Below, piece after piece: positions 50,727-59,039 of a stretch of 64,000 nucleotides of DNA. How positions within the stretch are numbered: the first letter of the stretch is position 1; each line of letters starts with the position of its first letter. The DNA comes from Mycobacterium sp. 141 (GTDB lineage Bacteria; Actinomycetota; Actinomycetes; Mycobacteriales; Mycobacteriaceae): assembly GCF_000382405.1 (NCBI RefSeq), contig NZ_KB908259.1:1-64000 (forward strand), written 5' to 3'. Position numbers and translations under genes: made by a program. The notes beneath the pieces are model-generated. The model was not told the DNA's origin. It did not search any database and saw only the letters and a program-made list of their open reading frames with translations.

Positions 50727-52414
50727 CGTGTCACCAGATTGCGGTAGTGGTCGTGGGCGTCCACCAGTTCGCGGTGGGTGCCCTCGCTGTGCAGGCGCCC
50801 GTCGATTACCAGGAGCACCCGGTCGGCAGCGGCGAGCAACGCCGGGCTGCTGGTGAACACGATCGTGGTGCGCCCGGCCGCGGTGCGCAGCCGGCGTAGA
50901 CCGTCCGCGATGGCCTGCTCGGTAACCGCGTCGACGGCCGTGGTCGGGTCGTGCAACACCAGCACCTCTGGATTCACCAGCAGGGCGCGGGCCAGGGTCC
51001 AGCGCTGGCGTTGTCCACCGGACAGGCTGGAACCGCGTTCGGCCACCGGGTGGGCAAGGCCGTCGGGATGCAGGTCGACCACATCGATCGCGCATGACGC
51101 ACGCAGAACTTCTTGTATTCCCTGCACATCCGGACCGGTCACCTTCAGATTGGATTCCAGCGTGCCGCTGAACAATGCACTCAGGTGATGCTCGACCAGC
51201 AGGTGATTGCGGCGTTGACCTGCCGGAATCTCGGTGATCCGGCGCCCTCCGACCCGTACCGTGCCGGACCGCTCGGAACGCTCGTGGCCGGACAACAGAT
51301 CGATCAGGGCGGTCGCGTCGCGGACGTCGGTGGTGAGCACAGCGACGAATTCGCCGGGTGCGACGTCGAAGGACAGGTCGCCCAGACCGGCGTGTGTGGC
51401 GTGCTGGACCGACAGCGCGCCGGGTGCGACACCAGGCTCGGCCGCAGAAACCTCGGCTGGGGCATGCCGGGTGGGTGCATTGAGGACGTTGGCCACGCGG
51501 TTGGCTGAGGCCCGGGCCTCGGCCACCCAGCTCGGCACGATGGCCAGCAACGAGAACGGCTCGATCAGGAATTGGGAGAGCCCGATCACGGTGATCAATT
51601 GACCCACCGAAAGATCGCCCTGGATGGCGAAATACGCGGCCAGCACGGCGATGGCCATGGCGGCCAGGGCACCGGCGGCCGCTGCGGCGCCTTGGTGCAC
51701 GCTCTGAATACGTGCGGCCCGCAGGGTCGCTGACAGTGCCCGGCGGCTGGCCAGCCGGTAGCGTGCGGCCGCATTGGCCTGGGCACCGATGCCCTGCAAC
51801 GGACGGTGCCCACTGATCAGGTCGGTGGCCAGCGCGGTGGCGCGGCCGATCTCGGCCTGTTGTTCCTCCACTCGGCTCGCGATCAGCGGCGCGGTCAGTT
51901 GCAGGCCGACCACCACGACGGGCACGCCCAACAGCACCATCAGCCCCAGTGGCAGGTAGATGCTGAGCAGCACGGCCCCGCAGACAATGGTGCCCACCAC
52001 CGCGGCAACGATGCGCGGGATGTAGTCCAGCAGGTAAGCGACGTTGTCGGCGTCATCAGATGAGATCGAAAGCAGCTCGCCGACTTTGTATTCGGTGTTG
52101 ATTCCGGCGGGATCAAGGATCTTGGCGCTGGTCTCCACGCGCAGCAGATGGGATTCGCGCGCGATGGCGAACATCAGCAACCGTGCGCCATAACGGTAAA
52201 ACACTGTGAGTACTAGGAAGAGCGCAGCCAATACAGCGACCCAGCGAATGATGGCGTCGACACTTCCGGTCGCCACCGCCCGGTCGACGATGATGCCGAT
52301 TAGCACCGGTATCGAGACCTCGCATAGTTGATGCAGTGCGATCAGGCCGGTGCCTGAGGTGAGCCACTTGAGGTTTCGGCTCACAGTGCGTCGCAGGACG
52401 CCGCCGGGGGTCAC
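50723..52414 (-). CDS. ABC exporter subunit with degenerate Walker A
   Basis: A 563-residue half-exporter. The membrane domain ends near residue 330. The ATPase domain has a proper signature SLSGGQRQRWTLARAL, but the Walker A position reads AVLTTDVRDATALIDLL with no GKS/T, and Walker B is LVLHDPTTAVD with Asp in place of the catalytic Glu. It cannot hydrolyse ATP at its own site, yet can complete the site of the partner subunit. The GTG start overlaps the stop of the shortened mbtH gene. Confidence 0.88.
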   Translation of the reverse strand: MTPGGVLRRTVSRNLKWLTSGTGLIALHQLCEVSIPVLIGIIVDRAVATGSVDAIIRWVAVLAALFLVLTVFYRYGARLLMFAIARESHLLRVETSAKILDPAGINTEYKVGELLSISSDDADNVAYLLDYIPRIVAAVVGTIVCGAVLLSIYLPLGLMVLLGVPVVVVGLQLTAPLIASRVEEQQAEIGRATALATDLISGHRPLQGIGAQANAAARYRLASRRALSATLRAARIQSVHQGAAAAAGALAAMAIAVLAAYFAIQGDLSVGQLITVIGLSQFLIEPFSLLAIVPSWVAEARASANRVANVLNAPTRHAPAEVSAAEPGVAPGALSVQHATHAGLGDLSFDVAPGEFVAVLTTDVRDATALIDLLSGHERSERSGTVRVGGRRITEIPAGQRRNHLLVEHHLSALFSGTLESNLKVTGPDVQGIQEVLRASCAIDVVDLHPDGLAHPVAERGSSLSGGQRQRWTLARALLVNPEVLVLHDPTTAVDAVTEQAIADGLRRLRTAAGRTTIVFTSSPALLAAADRVLLVIDGRLHSEGTHRELVDAHDHYRNLVTR

Positions 52415-52575
52415 GCCGATGAAACTGTGTCGGATGCGGCCGCAGAGTGCTGCAGGTGGCTGCGCAGCGATTCGGTAGACCTATCAGCGAACACCGGCCA
52501 CAGCGAGTGCTGGTTCTCGTCGCTGACGAGCATCGAAAAGCGGCCATTCTGGTTATCAAAAGGGTTGGTATACAA
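52411..52575 (-). CDS. mbtH: Shortened MbtH-like protein, probably nonfunctional
   Basis: A 54-residue frame from a TTG with GGGAGGAG five bases before it. It begins YTNPFDNQNGRFSMLVSDEN and continues QHSLWPVFAD, the clear N-terminal half of an MbtH protein (usually 60-75 residues). It then jumps to RSTESLRSHL, so the PxGW...WTDxRP part, including two conserved Trp residues needed to bind adenylation domains, is absent. An internal in-frame deletion explains this. MbtH proteins assist nonribosomal peptide synthetases, which supports a siderophore-synthesis origin for the locus. Confidence 0.75.
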   Translation of the reverse strand: MYTNPFDNQNGRFSMLVSDENQHSLWPVFADRSTESLRSHLQHSAAASDTVSSA

Positions 52576-52706
52576 GGCACTCCTCCCGTACGTTCGCGGT
52601 CGCCGTAGCACCGAAGGCGGCTCGACGGCGTCGTACCCTGTTGTTGTCGGTTTGGCACTGTGCTGAGTTCTCTCTGCACGTCCCGCAGTGTGTCCGGGCG
52701 GGTACC

Positions 52707-53594
52707 TCACCGCGGCGCCCGAGCTGTGACGGTCCGCGCGTATTGAGATGCCCGCGGCACGATCAACGGCGTCCCGGTCTGCGGATCGTCGATGATCTGA
52801 CACTGCAGACCGTACACCTCGCCGATCAGATCGGTAGTCATCACGGAGTTCGGATTACCTTGGGCCACAATCTTTCCGGACTTCATCACGATGAGCTTGT
52901 CGGCGTATCGACAGGCCTGGTTGAGATCGTGCAACACGGCAACCACGGTCCGGTTGTGCTCATGATTGAGCATCGCGAACAGATCGAGCAGCTCGACCTG
53001 GTACGCGATGTCCAGGTACGTGGTCGGTTCATCGAGCAGGATCAGAGGGGTCTGCTGGGCGAGCACCATTGCCACCCAAACCCGTTGCCGCTGACCGCCG
53101 GAAAGCTCGTCGACCAGCCGGGCCGAGAGCTCAGTCACGCCGGTATAGCACATCGCGTCGGCAACCGCCTCGGCATCAGCGGGAGACCATTGACGTAGCA
53201 CTTTCTGATGTGGAAAGCGCCCGCGGGCAACCAAATCCGCGACCGTGATGCCGTCCGGGGCGATCGAGGTCTGCGGCAACAGCCCCAACCGTCGGGCCAC
53301 CTCCTTGGTGTGCAGCGCGGCGATGTCATGGCCGTCGAGGATCACCTGACCGGCGGCAGGCTTGAGCAGCCGAGCGAATCCACGTAGCAGCGTTGACTTT
53401 CCGCACGCATTCGGACCCACGATCGCGGTCACCCGGTCGACGGGAATATCGACCGACAACTCGGTGATGATGGTTCGCTGTTCGTAGCCGATCGTCACCT
53501 GGCTCGCCTGCAGTGCGATGCCGGTCTGCACGACGCTGGGGTCTGCGATCGAATTCGCGATTGAGTTCACGGGGGTTCCGCCCTCTTCAGTCAT
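52707..53594 (-). CDS. Ferric-siderophore importer ATPase (FecE/FxuC type)
   Basis: A 295-residue ABC ATPase. Walker A is VGPNACGKSTLLRG, the signature DELSGGQRQRVWVAMVLAQQ and Walker B LILLDEPTTYLD, all standard for the FecE/FhuC/FepC group (the YLD after Walker B is typical). It energises the two permeases encoded just upstream; its start overlaps the second permease stop (ATGA). 131 bases separate it from the mbtH remnant. Confidence 0.93.
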   Translation of the reverse strand: MTEEGGTPVNSIANSIADPSVVQTGIALQASQVTIGYEQRTIITELSVDIPVDRVTAIVGPNACGKSTLLRGFARLLKPAAGQVILDGHDIAALHTKEVARRLGLLPQTSIAPDGITVADLVARGRFPHQKVLRQWSPADAEAVADAMCYTGVTELSARLVDELSGGQRQRVWVAMVLAQQTPLILLDEPTTYLDIAYQVELLDLFAMLNHEHNRTVVAVLHDLNQACRYADKLIVMKSGKIVAQGNPNSVMTTDLIGEVYGLQCQIIDDPQTGTPLIVPRASQYARTVTARAPR

Positions 53595-54655
53595 GATCGG
53601 CGCCGCGCCTGGGTGAACAGCAGGTACACCAGATACATCCCGCCTACCGACACCGTGACCGCGCCCACCGGCAGCTCATTGTCGGTGAACACGTGTTGGG
53701 CGGCGATGTCGCTGGCCAATAGCAGCACCCCTCCCATTGCGGCGGCCGGTATCAGCGCCACGCCTGGACTTGCGGTAAGCCGCCGCGCGATCTGCGGCGC
53801 CGCCAGGGCGACGAACGAGATCGGGCCCGCCGCCGCACACGCCAGCGCCACGAGCGCCACTGCGGCTACCAGGTACGCCAAACGGGTCCGTTCCGGTGAA
53901 ACTCCCAGAGCGCCGGCAGCGTCGTCACCCATCTGCAGCACGGGCAGCTGTGGACCCAGGCCTAGCAGGACCGCGGTGACGATCACCAGGCACACCGTCG
54001 TCGGCACCACCTGAGCCCACGTCAGCCCGTTGAGGGTGCCCTGCTGCCACACCGCGGCGGTCACCGCGGTGTGGTGGTCCAGCTTGATCACCACCCATTG
54101 GTTCACCGCGTTGAGCACTGCACCCACCCCGATTCCGACCACGATCAGCCGGTAGCCGGCCAGCCCGTTGCGATAGGACAGTGCGTACACCAGCACCGCG
54201 GTTATCAATCCGCCGGTCAACGCACCGGCGGCTACGGCGTAGTAACCACCGCCCGTGCCGGCCAGCACCGCCAGCGCGCCGGTGTACGCGCCCGAGTTCA
54301 CCCCGATGATGTCGGGACTGCCGAGAGGATTGCGGGTCAGCGCCTGGAATATCGCGCCGGACACACCGAGCGCGGCACCCACCAGCAGGGCCATGAGCAT
54401 GCGTGGCATGCGCCATTGCAGCACCACGACCCGGTCGAACGAGGAGTTCGTGCCGACCAGCACCCGCAACACGTCCACCGGTGTGATCGAGTACTTACCG
54501 ATCCCGATAGCCAGCACAGCGGCTGTCGCGGCGCCGAACAGCAGCACGGCCACCACCGCAACCGCCCGCCAGGACGCGCGCGCCGAGACCATGCCAACCA
54601 GCGGTAGGGAAGCGCGCACCACGCACTGCCGCTTTCCGAAATCGATCACGGTCAT
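53591..54655 (-). CDS. Ferric-siderophore importer permease 2 (FecD type)
   Basis: A 354-residue permease with about nine to ten helices. It has RMPRMLMALLVGAALGVSGA and QALTRNPLGSPDIIGVNSGA, the FecCD signature, and the coupling region in AAPQIARRLT. The ATG at 54655 overlaps the stop of the first permease. It pairs with that permease and the ATPase to move ferric siderophore across the inner membrane. Confidence 0.92.
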   Translation of the reverse strand: MTVIDFGKRQCVVRASLPLVGMVSARASWRAVAVVAVLLFGAATAAVLAIGIGKYSITPVDVLRVLVGTNSSFDRVVVLQWRMPRMLMALLVGAALGVSGAIFQALTRNPLGSPDIIGVNSGAYTGALAVLAGTGGGYYAVAAGALTGGLITAVLVYALSYRNGLAGYRLIVVGIGVGAVLNAVNQWVVIKLDHHTAVTAAVWQQGTLNGLTWAQVVPTTVCLVIVTAVLLGLGPQLPVLQMGDDAAGALGVSPERTRLAYLVAAVALVALACAAAGPISFVALAAPQIARRLTASPGVALIPAAAMGGVLLLASDIAAQHVFTDNELPVGAVTVSVGGMYLVYLLFTQARRRS

Positions 54656-55692
54656 GTCCGCTCGCCTCTTGACTTGCGGATCAGCCAGATCAGCACCGGA
54701 GCGCCCAGGAAGGCGGTGACGATCCCTGCCGGCAACTCGGCCGGCCGAATCACCACGCGGCCGAGGATGTCGGCGCCGAGCATCAGCGTCGGGGCCACGA
54801 CGGTGGCGTAGGCCAGGATCCAGCGCCAATCCGGTCCGGTGAAGCGGCGCACCGCATGCGGAACCATCAGCCCGACGAATCCGATTGGCCCTGCACCCGC
54901 CGTCGCCGCGCCGGCCAACAAAGTCACCGCTATCAGACTGAGCGTTTGCGTGCGGACCACGTTGCCGCCCATGCTCTTGGCGAGATCGTCGCCGAGCGCG
55001 GTGATGTTCAGCGAGCGCGACACCACTACGCACAGCATGACTCCGACGGCGATGAAGGGCGTGATCGCCCCGGCCACCTGCAGCGGTCGTCCGTCGAGCG
55101 CCCCGGCGTCCCAGAACCGCATGTTGTCGAAGGCGCGGGGATTGCGCAGTCGGATGACGAAGCCGATACCGTCCATCACCGCGGCGATCGCCACACCGGC
55201 CAGCAGTACCCGAACGGGAGTCACCGGTGAGCGTCCGGTCATTCCGACCAGATAGACCATCACCATGGCGAACAGGGCACCCAGGAAGGCGAACCCGATG
55301 TAGGTCCAGATGCCGCTGAACCCGCAGAACGCAATTGCGGCCACTACGAACAGAGCGGCACCGGAGTTGATCCCGAGGATCTCCGAATCCGCGAGCGGGT
55401 TCCGTCCGACGGCCTGGATCAGTGCTCCGGACAGTCCGAGGGCCAGACCGACCAGAAGCCCCAGCACGGTGCGGGGGATACGCAGGTCGTGCACGATCCA
55501 CTGATCGCCGACATCGTGGTAGTCGGTGACGGCGTGCCACACTGTTGAGAGCGCGACATTCTCGGTGCCGATGGCGAGGCTGGCGACGCAGACCGTAGCC
55601 AGCAGCACGACAGCCCCCGAAAGCCCTACCACGCGGCCGTTGCTGGTGATGCGCTTCCGCGCAACCGGCGCCTGCGCGATCACCGAGCTCAA
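54652..55692 (-). CDS. Ferric-siderophore importer permease 1 (FecC type)
   Basis: A 346-residue FecCD permease with LRIPRTVLGLLVGLALGLSG, QAVGRNPLADSEILGINSGA and MVPHAVRRFTG (coupling helix). The second permease, 1.0 kb on, is its paralogue and partner. Its ATG overlaps the stop of the siderophore-interacting protein gene, so reductase, permeases and ATPase form one coupled unit read from the iron box at 56.5 kb. Confidence 0.92.
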   Translation of the reverse strand: MSSVIAQAPVARKRITSNGRVVGLSGAVVLLATVCVASLAIGTENVALSTVWHAVTDYHDVGDQWIVHDLRIPRTVLGLLVGLALGLSGALIQAVGRNPLADSEILGINSGAALFVVAAIAFCGFSGIWTYIGFAFLGALFAMVMVYLVGMTGRSPVTPVRVLLAGVAIAAVMDGIGFVIRLRNPRAFDNMRFWDAGALDGRPLQVAGAITPFIAVGVMLCVVVSRSLNITALGDDLAKSMGGNVVRTQTLSLIAVTLLAGAATAGAGPIGFVGLMVPHAVRRFTGPDWRWILAYATVVAPTLMLGADILGRVVIRPAELPAGIVTAFLGAPVLIWLIRKSRGERT

Positions 55693-56504
55693 AGACCCAC
55701 TCGTTCCAGAGCATCCTCAAATTCTTCGAACGCCACCTTGTCACCTTTTCCGTCGGCCAGTGCGCGTTCATAGACTGGCAGCACGTCGTTCTCTACCGCG
55801 GCGAACCTGGCATCCCAGGTTTCGGAGTCGAATCGCCAGTAGCCGGTGATGTCGTACTGATCGCGGTCGAAACCGATACCCCGCAGGTACTTGCGGACCG
55901 CCCGGGATTCCGCGGCCTCTCCGGCGAACCAGCAATACCCCCGCCCGTCCGGCAGCGTCAGCTCGCGGACCAACGCACTCAATCGACTTGGGGCGTAACC
56001 GTTTCCGGTGCCGACGCTGGGGATGACGGACACCTGCGGATGTGGGGGCAGGTAGTCCAGGTCTGCGCGTTCGGCGACCTCGGCGATGACGGTGACCGGC
56101 ACAGCGGCGCCGAGCTCCTCGATGATGCGTGCGGTGGCCGGTAACCCGGACAGGTCGGTGACCAGCAGCTGCCACCCGGTGGACGGCTCGGGCCGATACC
56201 AGAACCGGGTGTGGTCGAGTCCGATCCGGTCCCCGCTACGGGCTTGCTGCGCCCACGCGGTGCCCAAACCGCGTTCGTGGAGCAGAACGTCGAGATCGAT
56301 GATGTCGCCGCGCTGGGACCGTACCGAGTAATTGCGGCCTTCAGCATCGGAATCCGGTCCTGAGGCCGAAAAGTACACTCCCACGGCGGAATCGCCAGCC
56401 TGCTTCACATCTAACGCCGCTGGATCGTGGACACGCAGGGTGACCCGGACGAGTCGAGGATTCAGCACTTTCGTCTTGATGACCGACGCCTGAGAGTGGC
56501 TCAC
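55689..56504 (-). CDS. Siderophore-interacting (ViuB-type) ferric reductase
   Basis: A 271-residue FAD-binding siderophore-interacting protein. The FAD site is GRNYSVRSQRG (RxYS/T-type motif), followed by VDLDVLLH-like DLDVLLHERGLG and a C-terminal WFAGEAAESRAVRKYL nicotinamide-side segment. These proteins release iron in the cytoplasm by reducing the ferric siderophore. The GTG at 56504 directly adjoins the IdeR-like box, consistent with a leaderless or nearly leaderless transcript. First gene of the uptake operon. Confidence 0.9.
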   Translation of the reverse strand: MSHSQASVIKTKVLNPRLVRVTLRVHDPAALDVKQAGDSAVGVYFSASGPDSDAEGRNYSVRSQRGDIIDLDVLLHERGLGTAWAQQARSGDRIGLDHTRFWYRPEPSTGWQLLVTDLSGLPATARIIEELGAAVPVTVIAEVAERADLDYLPPHPQVSVIPSVGTGNGYAPSRLSALVRELTLPDGRGYCWFAGEAAESRAVRKYLRGIGFDRDQYDITGYWRFDSETWDARFAAVENDVLPVYERALADGKGDKVAFEEFEDALERVGL

Positions 56505-56523
56505 GAGGCTTAGGCTAACCTAA
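56505..56523 (-). promoter_or_regulatory. IdeR-like iron box of the siderophore uptake operon
   Basis: TTAGGCTAACCTAA (56510-56523) equals the last 14 bases of the 19-base IdeR consensus; the whole window matches at 15 of 19. It abuts the start of the siderophore-interacting protein gene, so IdeR with iron would block transcription. Confidence 0.85.
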
Positions 56524-56707
56524 CCAAATTCTGTGTGAACCGATTGTGGGCTGATCGACACGCGGTGGGTGAATCTCCTTCCCGGTCGTTCTCTCCGACC
56601 GGTCACTTCACTCTCAAGATCAATCGGTGCGTCGCCATCTCGTGCCGCTCAACCACGCCGATGCAGCTGCAATGACCGAACCGTACAACAGAATGGAGCG
56701 AAAGGCT

Positions 56708-56929
56708 ATGAACACCAACCGAATTACCGAAGGTGCCGAGCGAGCCATCATCGAGAACATGCTCGATCGCAACCGCGAAGCGCTCATCGAGACCGCGCGC
56801 GGCCTATCTGATGCTGACGCCCGCCGACAACCGCCGCGGAACGGATCTGGTTCCAACGATTCTGGGCGGGACTCGACGAAGGCGGGTCACGGCGATATCC
56901 TCCGCGAACAGATCGTGTCAGCCCGCTAG
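56708..56929 (+). pseudogene. DinB/DUF664 N-terminal remnant
   Basis: The frame starts ITEGAERAIIENMLDRNREA and LIETARGLSDADARR, the first helix of DUF664/DinB-like proteins, then turns into unrelated Arg/Ser-rich sequence and stops. Plausible continuation (LVPTILGG) lies in another frame at about 56848, which implies a frameshift and deletion. Only about 35 family residues of roughly 160 remain. Confidence 0.6.
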
Positions 56930-57472
56930 TTCGCGCAGCACGTCGTCTGTCGTCGTAATTTCGATCAGCGGGCCGAACAGCGCCATGGCGTCCAGCGCTC
57001 GCTGATGATCGGAATCAGTGACGCCTGCGCATGCATCGGCGACGACTTTGACGTGTATGCCGGCATCAGCTGCCGCCAGAGCGGTGGCCAGTATGCAGCA
57101 GTCGGTGGACACGCCGGTCAACACCATCCCGTGTGCGTCGGGCATGGCCGCGGCCAATTGCGGACCCCACTTACCGAAGGTCGTCATGGTGACGACTGGG
57201 CAGGGCCGGTTGGCGAAGTCGGCTGATAGGCGGTACAGCGGGTCGTCGTCGGGCAGCAAGGCGAAGGGCCAACGGCGGTAGTATCCGGCCCACATGCCGC
57301 CGGGTTCGGCGGGCGAAATGAAGCGAGTGAGTACGACCCGGTCGTCAAACAGGGGCATCAGCTGGCAGATTTGGCGCGCTGCCTCGTCATAGCGAGGGAC
57401 GAACCATCCGCTCTCCGGCCGTCGAAAGACTTCCTGCATGTCGATAGCGACCAACGCATATCCGTCAACCAT
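56918..57472 (-). CDS. Isochorismatase-like cysteine hydrolase
   Basis: A 184-residue hydrolase. The catalytic triad is visible: Asp11 in ALVAIDMQEVF, Lys in TTFGKWGPQL and Cys in VSTDCCILATALAAADAG. Members hydrolyse amides or ureido groups (nicotinamidase, biuret hydrolase, RutB) or isochorismate. Substrate is not deducible. It overlaps the end of the DinB remnant on the other strand and is not part of the 29-40 kb catabolic island. Confidence 0.87.
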   Translation of the reverse strand: MVDGYALVAIDMQEVFRRPESGWFVPRYDEAARQICQLMPLFDDRVVLTRFISPAEPGGMWAGYYRRWPFALLPDDDPLYRLSADFANRPCPVVTMTTFGKWGPQLAAAMPDAHGMVLTGVSTDCCILATALAAADAGIHVKVVADACAGVTDSDHQRALDAMALFGPLIEITTTDDVLRELAG

Positions 57473-57938
57473 GTGGCTTGCTCACTCACGTTGCGTAGTT
57501 CCGCGTAGCCAAAACGGCGATCGGAATCGGCGGCACGCTACCATACTAGGATTGCCCTCCGGGCGGGAACGCTGCATATCAAGCGGATGTCGTGGAGGGG
57601 TTGCACGCATCACCGTTCGTCGCTGCCGGTTAACGCGGGGGAAAGGTGGTAATTCTTGGGCCAGTTGACTTCTGATGACAAATTCGGGAATCGGATAACG
57701 CCTCGTCGCCTCGGTCGAAACCTGTGCCACGGCTCGCGTCGGTGCCGGCCTGCATGTCTCATTTGACACTTCTGGCATGCAAGAAGCGCGTCATAGTGGT
57801 TAGCCTTATGTGAGAAGAGCGCCTCCCGATAGCCACCACGAAAATCACTACCTGGCAAGACAACTCGATATCAGACCAAGCCCACACCAATTCCACGAAA
57901 AATCGTGTCAGTACGCGCCGCGAAATCCTCGTTCGTCG
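57473..57938. other. Intergenic region without recognisable gene
   Basis: About 470 bases between the isochorismatase-like gene start and the cutinase stop. Open frames on both strands are Arg/Ser/Pro-rich and match nothing I know. I see no clear repeat, RNA gene or terminator. Confidence 0.4.
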
Positions 57939-58679
57939 CTACAGCCGGCTAGCCGCGAACCGCGCGGCTTGGTCGACCATGCCGTTGGCGATGTAGGAGT
58001 TGTGCGCGCTGGTGGGCGGCCCCGGTGGTCCACCGTTGCAGACAGTGTCACCGGTCGCGCACAGATCGATGGTCTTGGGCACATACAGCGGGCCGATCGT
58101 GATCAGCGGTGCACCAGCGTCGCCGAGGAACTGGTTTGAGGGTTTGCCGAACAACGTCACGGCGGCGACGTGGTCAGCAATCTCCGGCGGCATCGGAGGC
58201 GGTACGAAAGCCGCGGGGACACCCGCTGGGATGTCGGCTGAGGTGGAGAACGCTGCCACGGCGGCACCCTGCGAGAATCCGCCAAGCACCATTTTGGTGG
58301 CGGGGCAGTCAGCGGCCACTGCCTGAATGTGGTTGGTAGCGTCCCTGATCCCATCGATGACCGTGAGGGCAAACTGGATGCCGTCGGCGAAGTCGGCGCT
58401 GGCCTGGTAGTTCACCGGGTACACACTGATCGATTTCGCACCGGCCTTGGCGCGCAGGGAATCGACAAATGCCTGTCCGACACCACCGACACCGGGCGGC
58501 TCACCGGTTCCACGAGCAAACACCACTTCGGCGTCCGGGCATGGGTCCGCATTGGCAATAGGTGCGGGAGTGCTCATCAGCACCAGTGCAGTGAACACGG
58601 CCACCAGCACGCCTGTGAATCTGCGGCGTTCCTTACCTTTGGGTGCCGTAGGAGCTTCAGTGCAATCGTTTGTGTGCAT
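57939..58679 (-). CDS. Secreted cutinase-family esterase
   Basis: A 246-residue cutinase-like protein (mycobacterial Culp type). A long leader with the hydrophobic FTGVLVAVFTALVLMSTPAP segment ends near NADPCPDAEVVFARGTGEPP. The triad is Ser in GGFSQGAAVA, Asp in GDTVCNGG and His in TSAHNSYI; paired Cys residues are at the family positions. It hydrolyses ester-linked lipids outside the cell. The ATG at 58679 is chosen; an upstream in-frame extension looks non-coding. Confidence 0.9.
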   Translation of the reverse strand: MHTNDCTEAPTAPKGKERRRFTGVLVAVFTALVLMSTPAPIANADPCPDAEVVFARGTGEPPGVGGVGQAFVDSLRAKAGAKSISVYPVNYQASADFADGIQFALTVIDGIRDATNHIQAVAADCPATKMVLGGFSQGAAVAAFSTSADIPAGVPAAFVPPPMPPEIADHVAAVTLFGKPSNQFLGDAGAPLITIGPLYVPKTIDLCATGDTVCNGGPPGPPTSAHNSYIANGMVDQAARFAASRL

Positions 58680-59039
58680 ACAGAGAACCTTTGCGCCATG
58701 TCGGAGTGCCGATTGCCTGGCTTCGATGTTACGCAACCCTTCGCCGGGGATGACACGGTAATTCCGTGCGTGCCGGGACAGTGGTCGGTTCCTGAACGCG
58801 GCGCCCTCTCGTCGGCTGTAATTTTCCACCTCGATTGCAGTTCGCACGTCGAATGACTTGATCGTCGGAGATTCGCAGATACCTGGTGGCACAATCGAAT
58901 TCATCCTTTCGACCTATCTCGCGTGTTCTGGGGCGAATCCTGCTCCTACAGCGCATGGCCTGTCCGAGCCGACTGTCAGCGCTCGATGCCGGTATCGATG
59001 CTGGGAGCCTCGGTGCGTCAGTTATGCCACACTCATCGG
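58680..59039. other. Divergent intergenic region, cutinase/GAF-ANTAR
   Basis: About 360 bases between two divergent genes. It must hold both promoters, but I cannot place -35 and -10 elements with confidence and see no obvious dyad. Confidence 0.35.

Noticed and set aside
56918..57472. Isochorismatase-like gene as the RutB amidase of the heterocycle island
   Set aside because: It is 16 kb away, on its own, with the siderophore locus in between.
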